From positions 1,428,501 through 1,492,500 of the forward strand of contig NC_134367.1 of NCBI RefSeq assembly GCF_035582795.1: a stretch of 64,000 bases of DNA, in the 5' to 3' direction. Position numbers and translations under genes: made by a program. This DNA is from Mycteria americana. Its lineage: Eukaryota; Chordata; Aves; Ciconiiformes; Ciconiidae. Below, in pieces: positions 52,171-64,000 of this stretch (positions are counted from its first letter, which is position 1; each line of letters starts with the position of its first letter). Under the pieces are notes generated by a model. It was given only the letters and a program-made list of their open reading frames with translations, did not search any database and had not been told where the DNA came from.

Positions 52171-54150
52171 AGGGGACATCGCCCGTCGACGGAGGACACC
52201 GGAGCCGCCGCGGCGGGTGCCGCAGCCAAGCACAACAGCTCGCAGCTGCAGGGCCGCGGGTGTTGCTGTCAGGTCACCGGCCCCGGCCAACACCCGCGTC
52301 CCGTGAAAGGGCCCATTGATGGCGGGGAGGAGGGAGGCCTGGCAGCGGCGAGGCTGCGGGGCGAGGCGGGGTCCCCCCAGCTCCTCACCCCCCGCAGACC
52401 TCCCAGGCTCCTGGCTTCTCCCCTGCCTCTGCCAAGGGCAGCTGGGAGAGGGAAGAAAACCAGTTGCCGCACCGTGCCTCAGTTTCCCCATCAGCCCTGG
52501 GGTGGTTTACCCCCCCCCCCGGGCCCTGGGCCAGCTCACACACCAGGTCCCTAAAGAGGGGGGGACACACACTGGGGAGAGGTTGGGGTGGCATTAGCTG
52601 GGGTCACCCTAGGTTCAGGTCAGCCTGAGCTGAGACAGGACACGAGCAGCAAGAGGATGCACAGCCCACCAGCCTTCCTCCTCCTCCTCCTCCCAGCAAG
52701 AACCGGGGGCTGGCGAGGGCCTGGACCCCCACGCTCTCCCCAGCCCCAACCCCGCACCCTGGGGACCCAGAGGGAAGGGGGTAGGTGCTGGGAAGCACAC
52801 TGGGTAGCTTTAAGCGTCCCATTATTAGGACCTGCCCTTGTAGCAGGGTAGGTTTTTTCTCCTGTCATAATTCAGTAATTCTCTGATGAGACCGTTAAGT
52901 TCGTTAAGGCACGCTTCCCTTTTGCCTATCCCCCTCCCCAAATCCCCCCCCTGCACCAGGAGACACCCTCGCTTTGCACTGGGGAGAAGCAAGGCCGGAG
53001 GCAGAGGGGCTCGTCCCCCAGCTCCCGCCCTGCCGAGGCCGCAGGCACGTCTGCAGCATCCGCAGATGCACCCCAAAACCAGACTTTCGGAGATTTTTGC
53101 TGTCCCCCCTCGGCACGGCCAAGCCCTGCGGGGCTTTCTGCTGCCCGAGACACCCCGCGGACCCTCCTCACAGCTCTGCTCCTTCTCAGAGGTGTGAGCA
53201 CACCGGGCAACTCCCACCTAGCAGCATGTTTTACCAGCACAGTATGAATTTAATCGTGACATATATACAGGGGCTGCAAGGATTATCGCGACCGTTTCAT
53301 ACAGACTTATCCACGAAACCTTACAGAGCGCTCAGGCAAGAGCTCCAGCCTGGACAGGCGTAGACGCTGCGCAAAACTCAACTCTTCTTCACACACTTCT
53401 CTCTCCAGAGAAGATTTCGAAAGAACAGCCCAGGAATCAAGCGTAATTTAAGAAAAAACTACACCGTGGGGCTACTCTCATGCTGTGCTAAGATCACAGC
53501 CCGCGGTCACACGCTCAAGTAGGCTGCAACATCAGCCGAGCTCAGTCTTCATCATCTGTAGCTCTATATTTAACGAGGAGCCACCAGATTTACTGCCAGC
53601 AAGGGCTGGGGGGGTCTGCAAAGCAGCCGTGAGCTCGTCCAAATTTACACCCCCCAATTGTAAAGGGATCCCCCAGCTTTGCTGACCATCGCCAGCGTGA
53701 AGAGAAGAGTTATGCAGTCAGCAGCGTCGCGTTCGGGCTCGCGTACGTACCGGTGACAGCGAGTGAACGGCAACTGTTTCTGAGACACTCCGCTGCCGGG
53801 CCAGCGGTGAGACAGCACGATTTGTTTCCTTTTCTTTAAATCTCGTTGGATTAAAAGCTACACCAACCCCTTCGCTAGAATAAATATCATTGTCTTTATA
53901 GAACTGAAAGTCGATTCCGCTTCCTTCCACCCACGTCCCTGAAAAAAAGAGATGTATGTGCAGACATAAAGATCTTCTCCCTTCAGAAGTTGTCCATGGC
54001 ACAGAGCTGGTCAGGCTGCCGGGAGAACCAAGCAGGTTCTGAAGAAATGGAGTCAGAGTTCACTTTTTGGGGTTTTTTTTTTTTTGGCATTCTTAGCGAT
54101 GGTGACATATTAAGACATCCCAAACCACCTCACGATTGATAAAGGAGAGA
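52171..54150. other. Transition from GC-rich to moderate composition, no confirmed gene
   Basis: No gene is confirmed here. Up to about 53.2 kb the sequence is GC-rich; afterwards it becomes clearly poorer in G and C. A minus-strand open stretch at 53945-53718 follows an acceptor-like CTCTTTTTTTCAG, but I recognise no protein in it. Confidence 0.4.
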
Positions 54151-54153
54151 GAC

Positions 54154-54159
54154 TTTATT
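54154..54159 (-). terminator. CCDC25: CCDC25 poly(A) signal overlapping the stop codon
   Basis: The minus strand reads ATGTAAATAAAGTC, so the last base of the stop codon TAA (54161-54159) is also the first base of AATAAA (54159-54154). If used, it would leave a 3' UTR of only about 20-30 bases. Confidence 0.6.
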
Positions 54160-57100
54160 TACATAAAGTCATCTGAATCGTTGCCATCCTGCGGGAAGAA
54201 AGACAAATCAGGATCATTGTGCACGTTAAAATGGCAAACGGTGAAACGGTGATTTCAGAATTGCCATTTATTCTGGTTGCCTGCCATTTCAGTACAAACG
54301 CCATGAAATCAGACCAAACAGACGCACACCAGCAGCTCTGGAGCGGGAACGGCCCCGAGTGAAGCTCTGTGTTGTGACACAGCAGTGGCTCTTTGCCGTC
54401 CCTGCGATATATCACTTCCCTGAAACTGCAGCCCATCTGCTGCCGCCTGGGAGGAACCAGAGACCAGGCCCTCGCCAGCAGCTTCGTGGACCATCACCAT
54501 ATCACAACCTGAGCTTCTTTCCAACTCGGGGGAAGGAAAGCGGTCTGGCATCATGTGGGGGTCAGGTGCTGAGAGGAGGAGACCCCCTGCACAGCATTTC
54601 TACGGCACTTCTCCCTGGCAAGTGTCACTAATGGGGCACAGCCCGCTTGTGCGCGTCAGGAGACGCTCGTACTTCAACCCGGTTCAAGTTTCAAAGGGGA
54701 TCTGCACGCCAACCAGGAGGAAAATCAAGAATTCTTGAAAACCACACACCCCTCTAAACGGCTAGTCAGGGACTAGGATGCAAAAGGTGGATTTTAAATT
54801 GAGGGTCACTCGGAGGAGCTCCAAGATCTGTTTGCCCAAGGTCCCACCAAGGAGGACGCTGCGGACGCGCCAGACCTCAGGCAAAGCACAGATGCATCCA
54901 CCGCACATCAGGACCTCTTCTGAACTTCAGCAGCGATCCACCTCCTCAGTTCCCTCCTGCTGGCCTGTGCTCCTTCTCCCCCGTCAGACTGAAGCCATGT
55001 TCTACCGCTCCAGTCCCCGGGCTGACGCCCGCTTGCTCTCTGCAGGCACATCCCTTCATGCTTCCTCTCCTGCCCCTCAGCACCTATATTCATCCCTCCC
55101 CCAACTGTTGTCCATACATCTCCAGTTTATTTCTTGTTAAAAAAATGTTTTCCCCTCCCTTCAAGTAACAAGGTGGCGTATGCAGGCCATGGTTGCCACT
55201 GGGGAGACCTCCTCTACTCACGAGCCAGGTTATGCCCGAACAGCTCATAAGGAGAGTCGAGTCTGGTGCCCCACTTTAAGCTCTACCTGTTCTTTCACTG
55301 GGGTGAGAAGGGGACGGGCAGGACTTTGCAGACACTTCCAGCAGCACAGGCTCCTCCCGGCTGACATACAAGCAATAGGGCCCTCTCAGAAAGTGGAGGA
55401 AAGTGGCAATGTCCTTCAGCGAGAAGGGGTGAGGGAGATGTGCTCTGTCACGCAGGAGTCACCAAAACCAGACTGCAATGCGGGAGCTGTACCATCACGA
55501 TCCCGCATTGAATTTCAGCCACCTCGGAAAGGTTTCTGCGGGCATCAGCCACTCTTACCTGATTGGAGGACATGTTCTCAGCCTTCATTAATGATGAGTA
55601 GCTCCTGGAAGGGAAATTAGATTATCTTGCGTGATATGTTTTCAAAACCCACCAACAGAGAGGCGTTTTGATAAAACTGGACCAAATACCAGAAAAACAA
55701 ATGTTTTTCCTTTCTGAACTCAGGCAGCCTAGATGAATATTTGCTTCTCTCATACTCTTTGGCTAAGTAAAAGAACCAGAAAAAGGCCAGGCACTATGCA
55801 GACTGCTTCTCCACAGCTTTGTTCAGGAACTACCAGCAAGATCATCCCAGGAGGTAGAAAATCCTTTACTTTGGGGGATGGCCAAGAGGCAGCTCTGGGG
55901 CAAGGTTAAATAAGCAGGCAGGCCCCTTACTCTGCAGCACAGACGTGCCTGCTGGCGACTTCTCTTCAGCTTAGTTTGCTTCTCTAAGCCCTCTTTTCTG
56001 ACCTCTACATGCGTGGAATCACTCAGGAAATCCTGGAGTTTTTCGAATTCTGGTTTCACTGTCATTTACAGATAAACACAACTTACTAAAGCTTAAAAGC
56101 GAGCTTTTGGGGCCAGCCAGCAGAGACGTCCAGTGCTGGACGGGGCCGTCAGGACTAAGGAACAAGCTCACACATGCTATGGCACGGACAGAAAGGTCAA
56201 TATGACATTTCAAAACACCATCCCGCGTTCTGTCTTTAAAGGAGCATGCGACTGAGGATTCACACAGGTCTTGGTTAACATCAGCGATGCAAGAGGAAGC
56301 TGAAGAACTCCAGCGAAGGCTCAGTGCTTTCCAAGGCTCGCGCAAAGCTGGAAGCAATTGCTGCCATTCCAATGACAGAGAGCACCAAGCGGCTTGCCCA
56401 ATTTCACCCACGTTAGGGACAGGTTTGAAAAGACAGAGTCCTTTCTTTTAACAATGGTTTACCATCCAGGTTTATTTTAGGAGAAATGGGGAAAATGCAT
56501 TTATTCTAAAGACAAAGGAAATCACTGGGCCGTGCAGACATCTGCGCCAGAGCAGGTCAGCTGAACACTGAGTAACGCCGGGCCGACTATTAGACAGAAA
56601 CTGCTGACCCATGACTCTCTCCCAGCGCCGATAAAAACTGCAGAATTAGAAGCTGGCACTACAATTCATTACTTACCTAAGTTCTTCCAGCTCTTTCTTC
56701 TTCTTCATCTCTTCCTTTTCCTTCCGCTTCATCTCTTGGATCTGGGCTTTTTTCTCATTTCTCTCCTCTCTGTCCCGGGCTTCCTTCTCAGCAGCCAGGT
56801 CTGGGAAGCGCTCCACTTTTGTCTTCTCTAGCCGGTTCAGGATCTCATTCACCTTCTTCTCCACTGTCAGCATTTTCACCTTTGGAGTGCAAAGAACTGT
56901 GATCCTTATAAAAAAATACTTTAATTCTGGCACTTTCTCAATGGAAAGAAAACACCCTATTTCCACTTTACACATGGCTGAATCCCACAAAAACAGATGC
57001 TAAGGAAAATCACTGCCACCGAGGCCTATTCAGCAGGTTGTGTAACAGCAAAAAGAGGCCCACTCCCAACACTCAGAAGCACATAGCTAATAAGCGTAAG

Positions 57101-60100
57101 CATTGCTAAGTACATAAGCATTACTAATTTTGTTTCTTGGCACATGCCTCAACAAAGAGGCCAAGAGACGAGAAGCGGTCTCTGCCGCTTCCTGAAGAGG
57201 TAGCAGGAGGTCTCTGCAGACCATTCTGGGAAGAGAAGCTCACGTGCTGCTTGTTGACTGCGGGGTTTTTAGCATTTCTTGCCCTGGTACAGACCTGGTT
57301 TAGTCAAACAACTGCACCTCTAGAGAGCCTTCTCTCCCAGCAGCCAAGCTACTGAACCAAAATTTAAGCATAACTCTATCTGGGGACAGTAGGTCAGGCT
57401 TGGGAATAGCTTAGTACACTGGCTTGACCCTACCCCAAAGCTACGCAGCTCGGCCTTTTAACAGGTTTAACACATTCAGAGGCAGCACCAGGGTGCGACA
57501 GCTCTCGGAGCAGAGACAGTAGAGCGAACACAGCGACAGATGTCTCCAGGGCCCCGCACAGCCCTCCTTTGCACAGCAAGTTCAAGTCCTGAGCCCTTCC
57601 AGACGTGCGATTACACTGCTGCCTGTGAGCTGATCTAAAGTCCCTGCTCATATGCAGGCCCTTCAGCTGTACTGAGAGGCGATTTTGGTGGAGGTAAATT
57701 CAAGCGAATAGCACAGACTAACATGTGATACCATTTGGCATCAGCAAAGACTCGTCAACTACACCGTGCTGCAGTTTGGAAACACAAGCTGTACAGGCTA
57801 CGCTCTGCTACAGGCTGACACTCAACTACGGATTTTCAGGTGACGTTCAGGCAAGTCCAAACACGTCCCTGGGATCTCTCTCACGCTTCAGGAGTGGATA
57901 ATTCCCTGGCTTTAAGGCAAACGCTGAAGACAATCCACCCAGCGGATAACACGGAAATGTTACAGTCTGCCACCAGGTCACTGCCACTGGCTTGCAGCAA
58001 ACACTTACATCCTTCTGCCTGTGAAAGCCGATCTGCCCCACATCCATATCTGCAGTCTTCTTCAGGTTAGTCCACGGCGTGTACACCACGTTGACGTTGT
58101 TCATCTTGCAACCTAGGAAGCAGGGGAGAAAGAAAGGAGGGAAACATTTCAATTCTCTCCCTGCCGGAAGGTCTTAAAGTCTTCCATGTGTATGGAACTG
58201 CCAGTTATTCTTGTCACAAACATTACCAGCTAGGCAAGAAAGAAGAAAACGGAGAAGTCCTTCCAGTGTTACAGTGAAACGGAAGAACACCACGACATCA
58301 TTTTCTGCAGTAACACGAGCGCCGCAGCAGCATTAACGAACTCCAGATGGAGACTGCCTTTGCCAGAAGAGCGATTACTATGGAAGGGGGCCCCAAGGTG
58401 GTGTTAGAGAAGAGACTGCAAGGCCTCCTTGGCTCAGACAGCAATACGGAGGCACAAACGGGAATTTCAGAGATTTAAAATCCCTCCTTATGAAAGTATA
58501 AGGGGCAGCCCCAGCAGCTGCAAGCGACATCTGCTTCCCGTAAGACCCGCACGCACAGGCTTAACAGAGAGCACCGCAGCAGAAACGTCACCAACGTTTG
58601 ATCCAAAAACCACATGCTCCTGTGGACCAGAAACACTCGCCACAAGCACCTCACACCGATCTCCCGGGAATCAGTATTACCTTGAATGCTATTCGCCTTC
58701 ACTAGATGGGCACAGTCTATCAAAACTTCTTTGGGAATGTCATCCACCGTCTGCCCCTGTGACAGAGCAAGGCAACGTGAGCGGCTCGTGGCGGGGGGCT
58801 GTAGGGACTGATGAGCACACGAAGACCCGCCACGGCCGGGATGCAGGGCACGATGCTCTGCAAACACAGCCAGCACCTCTACGCTCCGCATTTTACAAGA
58901 CTGGAGTCTTCTGTGGCATTTGTAAGGAGAGGCTCGAAGCACTACAAGTGATTTGCACCCTGCTTTTCCCAAAAGTATTCTCCCCGTTTTAGTGGGGTGA
59001 TGGTTCCTAGACACACGCGCTTGGCGTCAAGCCAGAAATCAATCGCTCTGTCGGGCCACGTTAAACTTCCTGCTCCTCTCCATGTTATTTGGTAACGGAG
59101 GCTGTAAATTCAGTCTCCACACACTGGTGGTTACCTGCACCCTTAGGGAGCCCTGCAGACCTTAATGGTTCACATGAGCAAAGATGGTCTTGTGCGCGGG
59201 AATCGCTGCAGAACGGGCGCACGCAGTTCTTACCCGGGTGAATATTAATGTTTTTAAATACACGTCTCACAGGATTACCTTGTGTAACCGAAGGTACACA
59301 TGTGCCGAAGAGAGTTTATCCACGTGAAACCTACAGAATAAAAAAAGCACATTTAACAGAGGATAAGAGACGGTGATCTGTTCTGAAAGATTTATTTCCT
59401 AGTAAGTGACAAAACAGCCACTCCGTGGACAACAAAAGTATAGAAATGTTCACGGTATACACGTTTAAAAGCAGGCAAGGGAGTCAGAGCTTATCCTTCA
59501 AGAAACATCAGTCCTCTCAATAGGAGACTGAAAAATTAAAACCCTTTCCCTCGCCCTTTTTTTCTTTTAAATGCTATACTACATGCAGGCAGCACTCACA
59601 GGATGAGCCTACGCATGTGGTGTTTTGGCCTGTCTATTTATTCTTAAGAGAAACCGCAAACCCGTGAACTCTGCAGTAGGCACTGCTAGTTACACCACTT
59701 ACATGACTGGTCTCAAGCTCATAGAGCAAAAAAAAGAAAAAAAAAAAAACAGTTTCTCAGCGGTCAGGAGAACGGTCCACGGGGCCCAGTGCTCTGCCTC
59801 CAACAGCAGGAGCAGGCGATGCTGTCTGGGCAGTGCACGGGATCTCGTGGTTTCAGTGGGTACCAGTCCTGGCAGCAGGTGAACACCAGTTCTGCATTCA
59901 TTTCACTCCAGGATTTCATAAACCTTGACCACCACCCCCAGACTGAAGAGTGCTCTCCTCTCCACTCCCTCCTTACAGCACGACTGTTCATCTCCTTGGT
60001 GGCTCCAGCTGCCCTTCTCCAGACCTCTTCTAACCTGACTGTGTTTTTACCCCCATCACCTATTTTTTAAGCCCTGGCCTGATCAACACTCACTCCAACC

Positions 60101-62735
60101 CTGCAAACTTCCAAGGATGGAAAGGTGGAAACTGATCTCCTGTCTCCTTTCTCTACACCATTTTCTTTTTAACATAATGGGACTTTTTCCTTCCTGCTGC
60201 AAGACAGGAAACCCTCAAGCACCAACACATGAACTCTCACTTGTACCTCCTGAGCCTCCTACTCCAATTCCACTGGACCCCTCTTAAGCAGAAGTAAGTC
60301 TAAAAGGTGCCAGACACTGTCAGGAGAACAATTCCCAGAGGCCTCCACAAGAGGACCTATGATATTTTGTTGAGATGGCACTAGGATAAAACAAAACAAC
60401 ATGGACGACGTCAGTGTGAGCTACAAGATACTGAAGAGATGGGGGAAGACGACTTTCATGGTTCAGGCAATTTGAGGATGAAATCTCAAGGTCACTCCTA
60501 AATAACAGTATAGATACACCTTAAATTATGTAGTGACAGGCAAACACGAGACAGAAAACGAATGTGATACCGCTACAACAAAGTGTTACTCAGCTGAAGT
60601 ACAATCCCTTCTGCTAGGAAGGAAAAAAATATTCCCTTGCCAATTAGCTGACTGCTGACAAAATATCCACTATGGGGTGTGTTAGCTACTACCTATTCAA
60701 CCTCCGGTTCTACCCAGACACCTCAGCTCATCCTGGCAAAGGCCACCTTGAAGAGCGAGAAGGAGCGCAAAGCCACGTGGTGATTCTTGTTAGAAACCGT
60801 TAGCGAAGGAGAGGGCAGCAACTGCGATCCATCTGGTCTGTGCGCTAGTGTCTGAAAGCAAGCTAACTCCTTCACAAACGTCTCGCAAACCTTATCAGTC
60901 TGGAAAGTTTATGGACTAATCCAGCCAGCAAAGATGCCGCCAACTGCTGCTAACAGGAGTGGGAACTCCCCTTCTCTTCTTTTTCTCTTCTGATGAGATC
61001 TTCCAGCCAAAACCAAATGACACGTGTCAGAATGCTTCCTTTTGCCTGCCAGGCCGGAGCTCTAGTGGGTCTGCTTAGAGCAGACACGGCTTTCACCCGG
61101 CAGGAATCAAAATATCAAACTCCTCTGTTCCTGCTCACCGACTCCAACTCCTGAGACAGCGACGGCCGCTTTACGAGACAGACCAGTACTTGCCCACAGC
61201 GTACGCAGGGGGGACACAAAGCACACACAGAGAGAGGAAAAGGCACTGGGAGACAGCAGACAGTTTTTTCTAGGCACAGCATTTACTGTTGCTCAAAAAA
61301 CTTCTGGCTCCATCCCCAGGCCCCATCCGACTGCTCCATGATTTTACAGGTTTGTGCCTCCACCCTCCTTGTCCTCTGTTAGTCTTTTGTTTTTGTTGGT
61401 TTCGCTTGTCCGTGCACGGGGGTACCCAGGAGCTGCCACTCTTACTTGACTCTTACAAATACCAAGCTGTCCTTCTCATTTAACTCTGCCCATTTCCCCA
61501 GCACACTAAGAGCAACAGCAAGCTATATTCTGAAAGACAAATATCCCTGGACGGAGTTATTGCTACTCCAGCAGCTCCATGCACAGATAAACCCCAAAAA
61601 GCTTCACAAAGGGGCCGGCTCCTACAATGGACAAAGCAGGGGGTGGAGGGAGAGATGCAGGGGAATGAATTCAGAATCAACAGGGTCCTGCCAGCTGCTC
61701 CTGGGTCTGCTGCAATCCACCTCCACCCTGGGATTGCATTTAAACTGCTAAGCAGCCTTGGAAAAAAAAGAGACTCTACAGTGCCTGTGGAAAGGAGAGG
61801 GTTGTTATGAACATTCGACTCAGTTGCATAACGAAAGGCAATTTGTTTCAGCGAGTTTCAGTACCTACCAGATATCTTCAGGCCAGCCGTACTTTATTAG
61901 GTCTTCATCTGTAAGAATAAAAGTATCAATGAGCAAAGCCCAGGACCTCATCAGCAACAAATCAAAGTACCTGACAAGAGCAGGAACCCTCCACTGTTGG
62001 TCAGCCACTGCAGGGCGATTGAGCAGAAACAGAAAAGGGCTTTAACGCTGCACCCGCCTGCTTGCAGGTATGGCAGAAACAGGTATGCCAGGAACACCTC
62101 CATCACGGAATTTTGAAATTTTTAAGTGACAATACGTTTCTTCAAATATCAGTCTAATGGGGGAGGACTTTCAGGGTTAAGTCTTCAAAACAGCCACACT
62201 AACACTTTTCCCTTGGAGCGAGACACCCGGTTTCACATCAACTACTGCGGTGGAAACAGGAGGCGCAGCAGAACCGTAACCTTCACCGTGAGGGAAAGGA
62301 TGGGGGGGGGGGAAACCTATGGAGCACGAATGCTCACTGGAGAGGGGAAAAATACAGACTGAGCAGGGAAAGGGAAGGTTGATTTGCAAAAAGTTATCAG
62401 ACACAACCTGAAAAACAGTATTTTTCTCTGGACGGAATTTTTTCAGTTGATTTAGTTTTCGCTTGTATTTGCAGTTACTCTGCCTAGAGGATTTACAAAA
62501 TGTATTTATCCTAACTAAAAGTAACACAGTGGATTTCAGAGGGGTAAGTCAGAATCACTCGCAAGGGTAGACAAGTTTTAAAAGAAGATTTCAGGTTAAC
62601 ACGTGCAAAGACATCCTTTCAAAATGACCTTAAATCCCCGCAAATCTACATCCAATCCCTTAGGCATCATTACATTAACGTACTTACTTTCGTACTTATC
62701 TTTTCCCATGTAAATGGTGTAAACGGAAGGAACAA
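54159..62735 (-). CDS. CCDC25: Coiled-coil domain-containing protein 25, exons 2-9 (partial)
   Basis: Eight exons on the minus strand, at 62735-62688, 61908-61869, 59330-59279, 58756-58681, 58112-58009, 56879-56677, 55604-55559 and 54188-54159, join in frame to about 199 residues. The human protein has 208; the missing first eight or so are encoded beyond the right edge. CCDC25 has an NFACT-R type N-terminal domain and has been reported as a plasma-membrane sensor of neutrophil-extracellular-trap DNA that signals through ILK. The exon 2 product ends in [11 protein letters not shown], including the KDKYE reported as the DNA contact. Later parts match [57 protein letters not shown] and the long charged helix of exon 7 ([20 protein letters not shown]). 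The tail ends [11 protein letters not shown]. Introns are 0.3-2.5 kb, and all have GT...AG ends. Confidence 0.97.
59760..60120 (-). mobile_element. Possible very old CR1 remnant
   Basis: The words GCTGCCCTTCTCCAGACC and TCTTCTAACCTGACTG within 60005-60045 resemble the antisense of a conserved CR1 block. The rest is too diverged to confirm. It lies in the CCDC25 intron between the exons at 58756 and 59330-61869. Confidence 0.2.
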
Positions 62736-64000
62736 CTGAGGGATAGAAAGAGGAAAACAAATCAAAAGGGGTTTGGACAAATTGTGCAAGGATCGACAAA
62801 CGCACCAGTCTTGGTCACAGAAATTAGAATGAAAACTGCTTCATCCATCCATCCCACTTCCCTCCTGGGGGCCAAAGGACGGTTGTTTTCCATTTCCTTC
62901 AGATTTTGTCCAGAATGCTTCAAAGGACTTTGGAAAGTGGCGTTTACACTGCTTTCCATGGAAGATTATGCAGCAGGGAACAGCTTTCTGGGCAAAACAC
63001 CCTCAACATCCAGGTGGTTCAGACTGTATCTGCGTAATTGCATAATCTGTTCAATTAAGCACACGTCTGCGAGCCAGAAAGGCTGGCATCGTATTTACAG
63101 TCTGGGATTAACTCTCGGTGTGGCCTTGAGTCAGACAGCTCATCTGCCTGGCCCTTGCTTCCCCAAAGTACCAGAAGCCTGATGTGAACCTCCCCCAGGT
63201 AGCCTGGGAGGATTAAAATTCAACGGAAAGACTGAAGTTGCATAAACAGCAGTTGGTGACTTGTTTGTCCCCTCTGTGCCTTTTTGGGGCACTGAAAACA
63301 ACGTCCTTTTCTTTAGGGCTCATTCCATCACGCAGTAAAGACGCTGCCAATTCTGGGAAACCAAACACGTGTCCCTTCAGCATCTGGACCAAAGGCCAGC
63401 ACAGCTGGGAGACGGGCACAGAGCAGTAAGAGGGTGCTACAGGCAGGGAAGTTCCCTTGAATAAACCACTGAGCAACCTGCTTTAAAAAAAACCCAAAGC
63501 TCCGTTCTCATCCATGGCAGCGGAGAAATCCCAATTTCACAGCAACGCTACCTACCAGTTTGCCACGTTTCTAGCTTCTACAATTTTTAACATTTATGCT
63601 GTGAGCGAGTAAACGCTGCAGCCATAGCTAACAGGCCTCAGCGCTGCACTGAAATTTAGCTGTTCTTCACGAGGACCTACAGCACCTGCGCCCGTCAGCA
63701 CGAAGGATTACCGAGAGCGGGTTTTCAGCAGGCGGCTTCGTGCCGTAACAGCCAGAGGCTGAAACAACCTGCCGCAGCAACACAGATTCGTATTTTTCAT
63801 ATACTGTTGCAGAACGAGCAGCATTCATAGCGGGATTTGTAAAGTCGCTCACTGATAGTGCGCAAATTAAAGACTACGAGCAAAACAAATGAAATGCAGG
63901 TGACCAAATCTGCCTTCTTTGAAAACACGCTGTCTAATCTCATATTTTCAAAGTCACTAAAATAGCAGACACACTTCACTTATGTGCTATAACTCTGGCA
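62736..64000 (-). other. CCDC25: Probable CCDC25 intron 1, partial
   Basis: Sequence upstream of CCDC25 exon 2 on the minus strand. I searched by eye for the expected first exon (start MVFYFTS) and do not find it, so it should lie beyond position 64000. No other gene is recognised. Confidence 0.6.

Noticed and set aside
51300-52235. Cys/Pro/His-rich frame resembling a repeat protein
   Set aside because: It follows the 40-bp minisatellite; three units give 40 residues, and several frames are open at once.
53200-64000. tRNA or other small structured RNA genes
   Set aside because: I looked for cloverleaf A/B-box words and found no convincing candidate by eye; a tRNAscan or Infernal run would be needed to exclude them.

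Overview
This window looks like a piece of bird chromosome. Three signs point that way: fragments of the chicken-repeat-1 (CR1) LINE family, small vertebrate introns packed with GC-rich tandem repeats, and five host genes whose proteins are close to their mammalian and chicken counterparts. The species cannot be told from the sequence. No bacterial, plasmid or CRISPR features are present.

Layout. 1-15,587 is non-coding and most likely the tail of the single large intron of KCNK3; it carries at least six tandem arrays. KCNK3 (TASK-1 potassium channel) has its last coding exon at 15,588-16,480 (+) and a long 3' UTR to about 18,310. 18,311-24,600 is intergenic with a CR1 fragment and more arrays. 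SLC35F6 (six exons, +) runs 25,002-28,933, behind a promoter made of a GC/GT-box tandem repeat. CLU (clusterin, -) is read toward it from 33,959 to 29,873. Its non-coding first exon and promoter lie near 35,511-35,632 and include a TATA box and a copy of the heat-shock-like clusterin element. A fossil retroviral pol region occupies about 37.1-41.0 kb, followed by a minisatellite and fragments of an avian LTR. SCARA3 (six exons, +) spans 44,692-49,454. CCDC25 (-) has its last eight coding exons between 62,735 and 54,159; its first exon lies beyond the right edge.

Gene order. KCNK3-SLC35F6 matches human 2p23 and CLU-SCARA3-CCDC25 matches human 8p21, so the interval at about 29.3-29.6 kb joins two blocks that are separate in humans. 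The genes do not form one pathway: an acid-sensitive K+ leak channel, a lysosomal/mitochondrial membrane transporter-like protein, a secreted chaperone, a collagen-like scavenger receptor and a DNA-binding coiled-coil membrane protein.

Composition. From 1 to about 53 kb the sequence is strongly GC-rich and very dense in mini- and microsatellites, so long open frames occur by chance on both strands and most mean nothing. From about 53.2 kb the base composition drops and tandem repeats nearly vanish. I found no clearly new biological system. The most interesting items are the unusually open pol fossil between CLU and SCARA3, the conserved clusterin stress element with a giant GGGAA array beside the first donor site, and the repeat-built SLC35F6 promoter.
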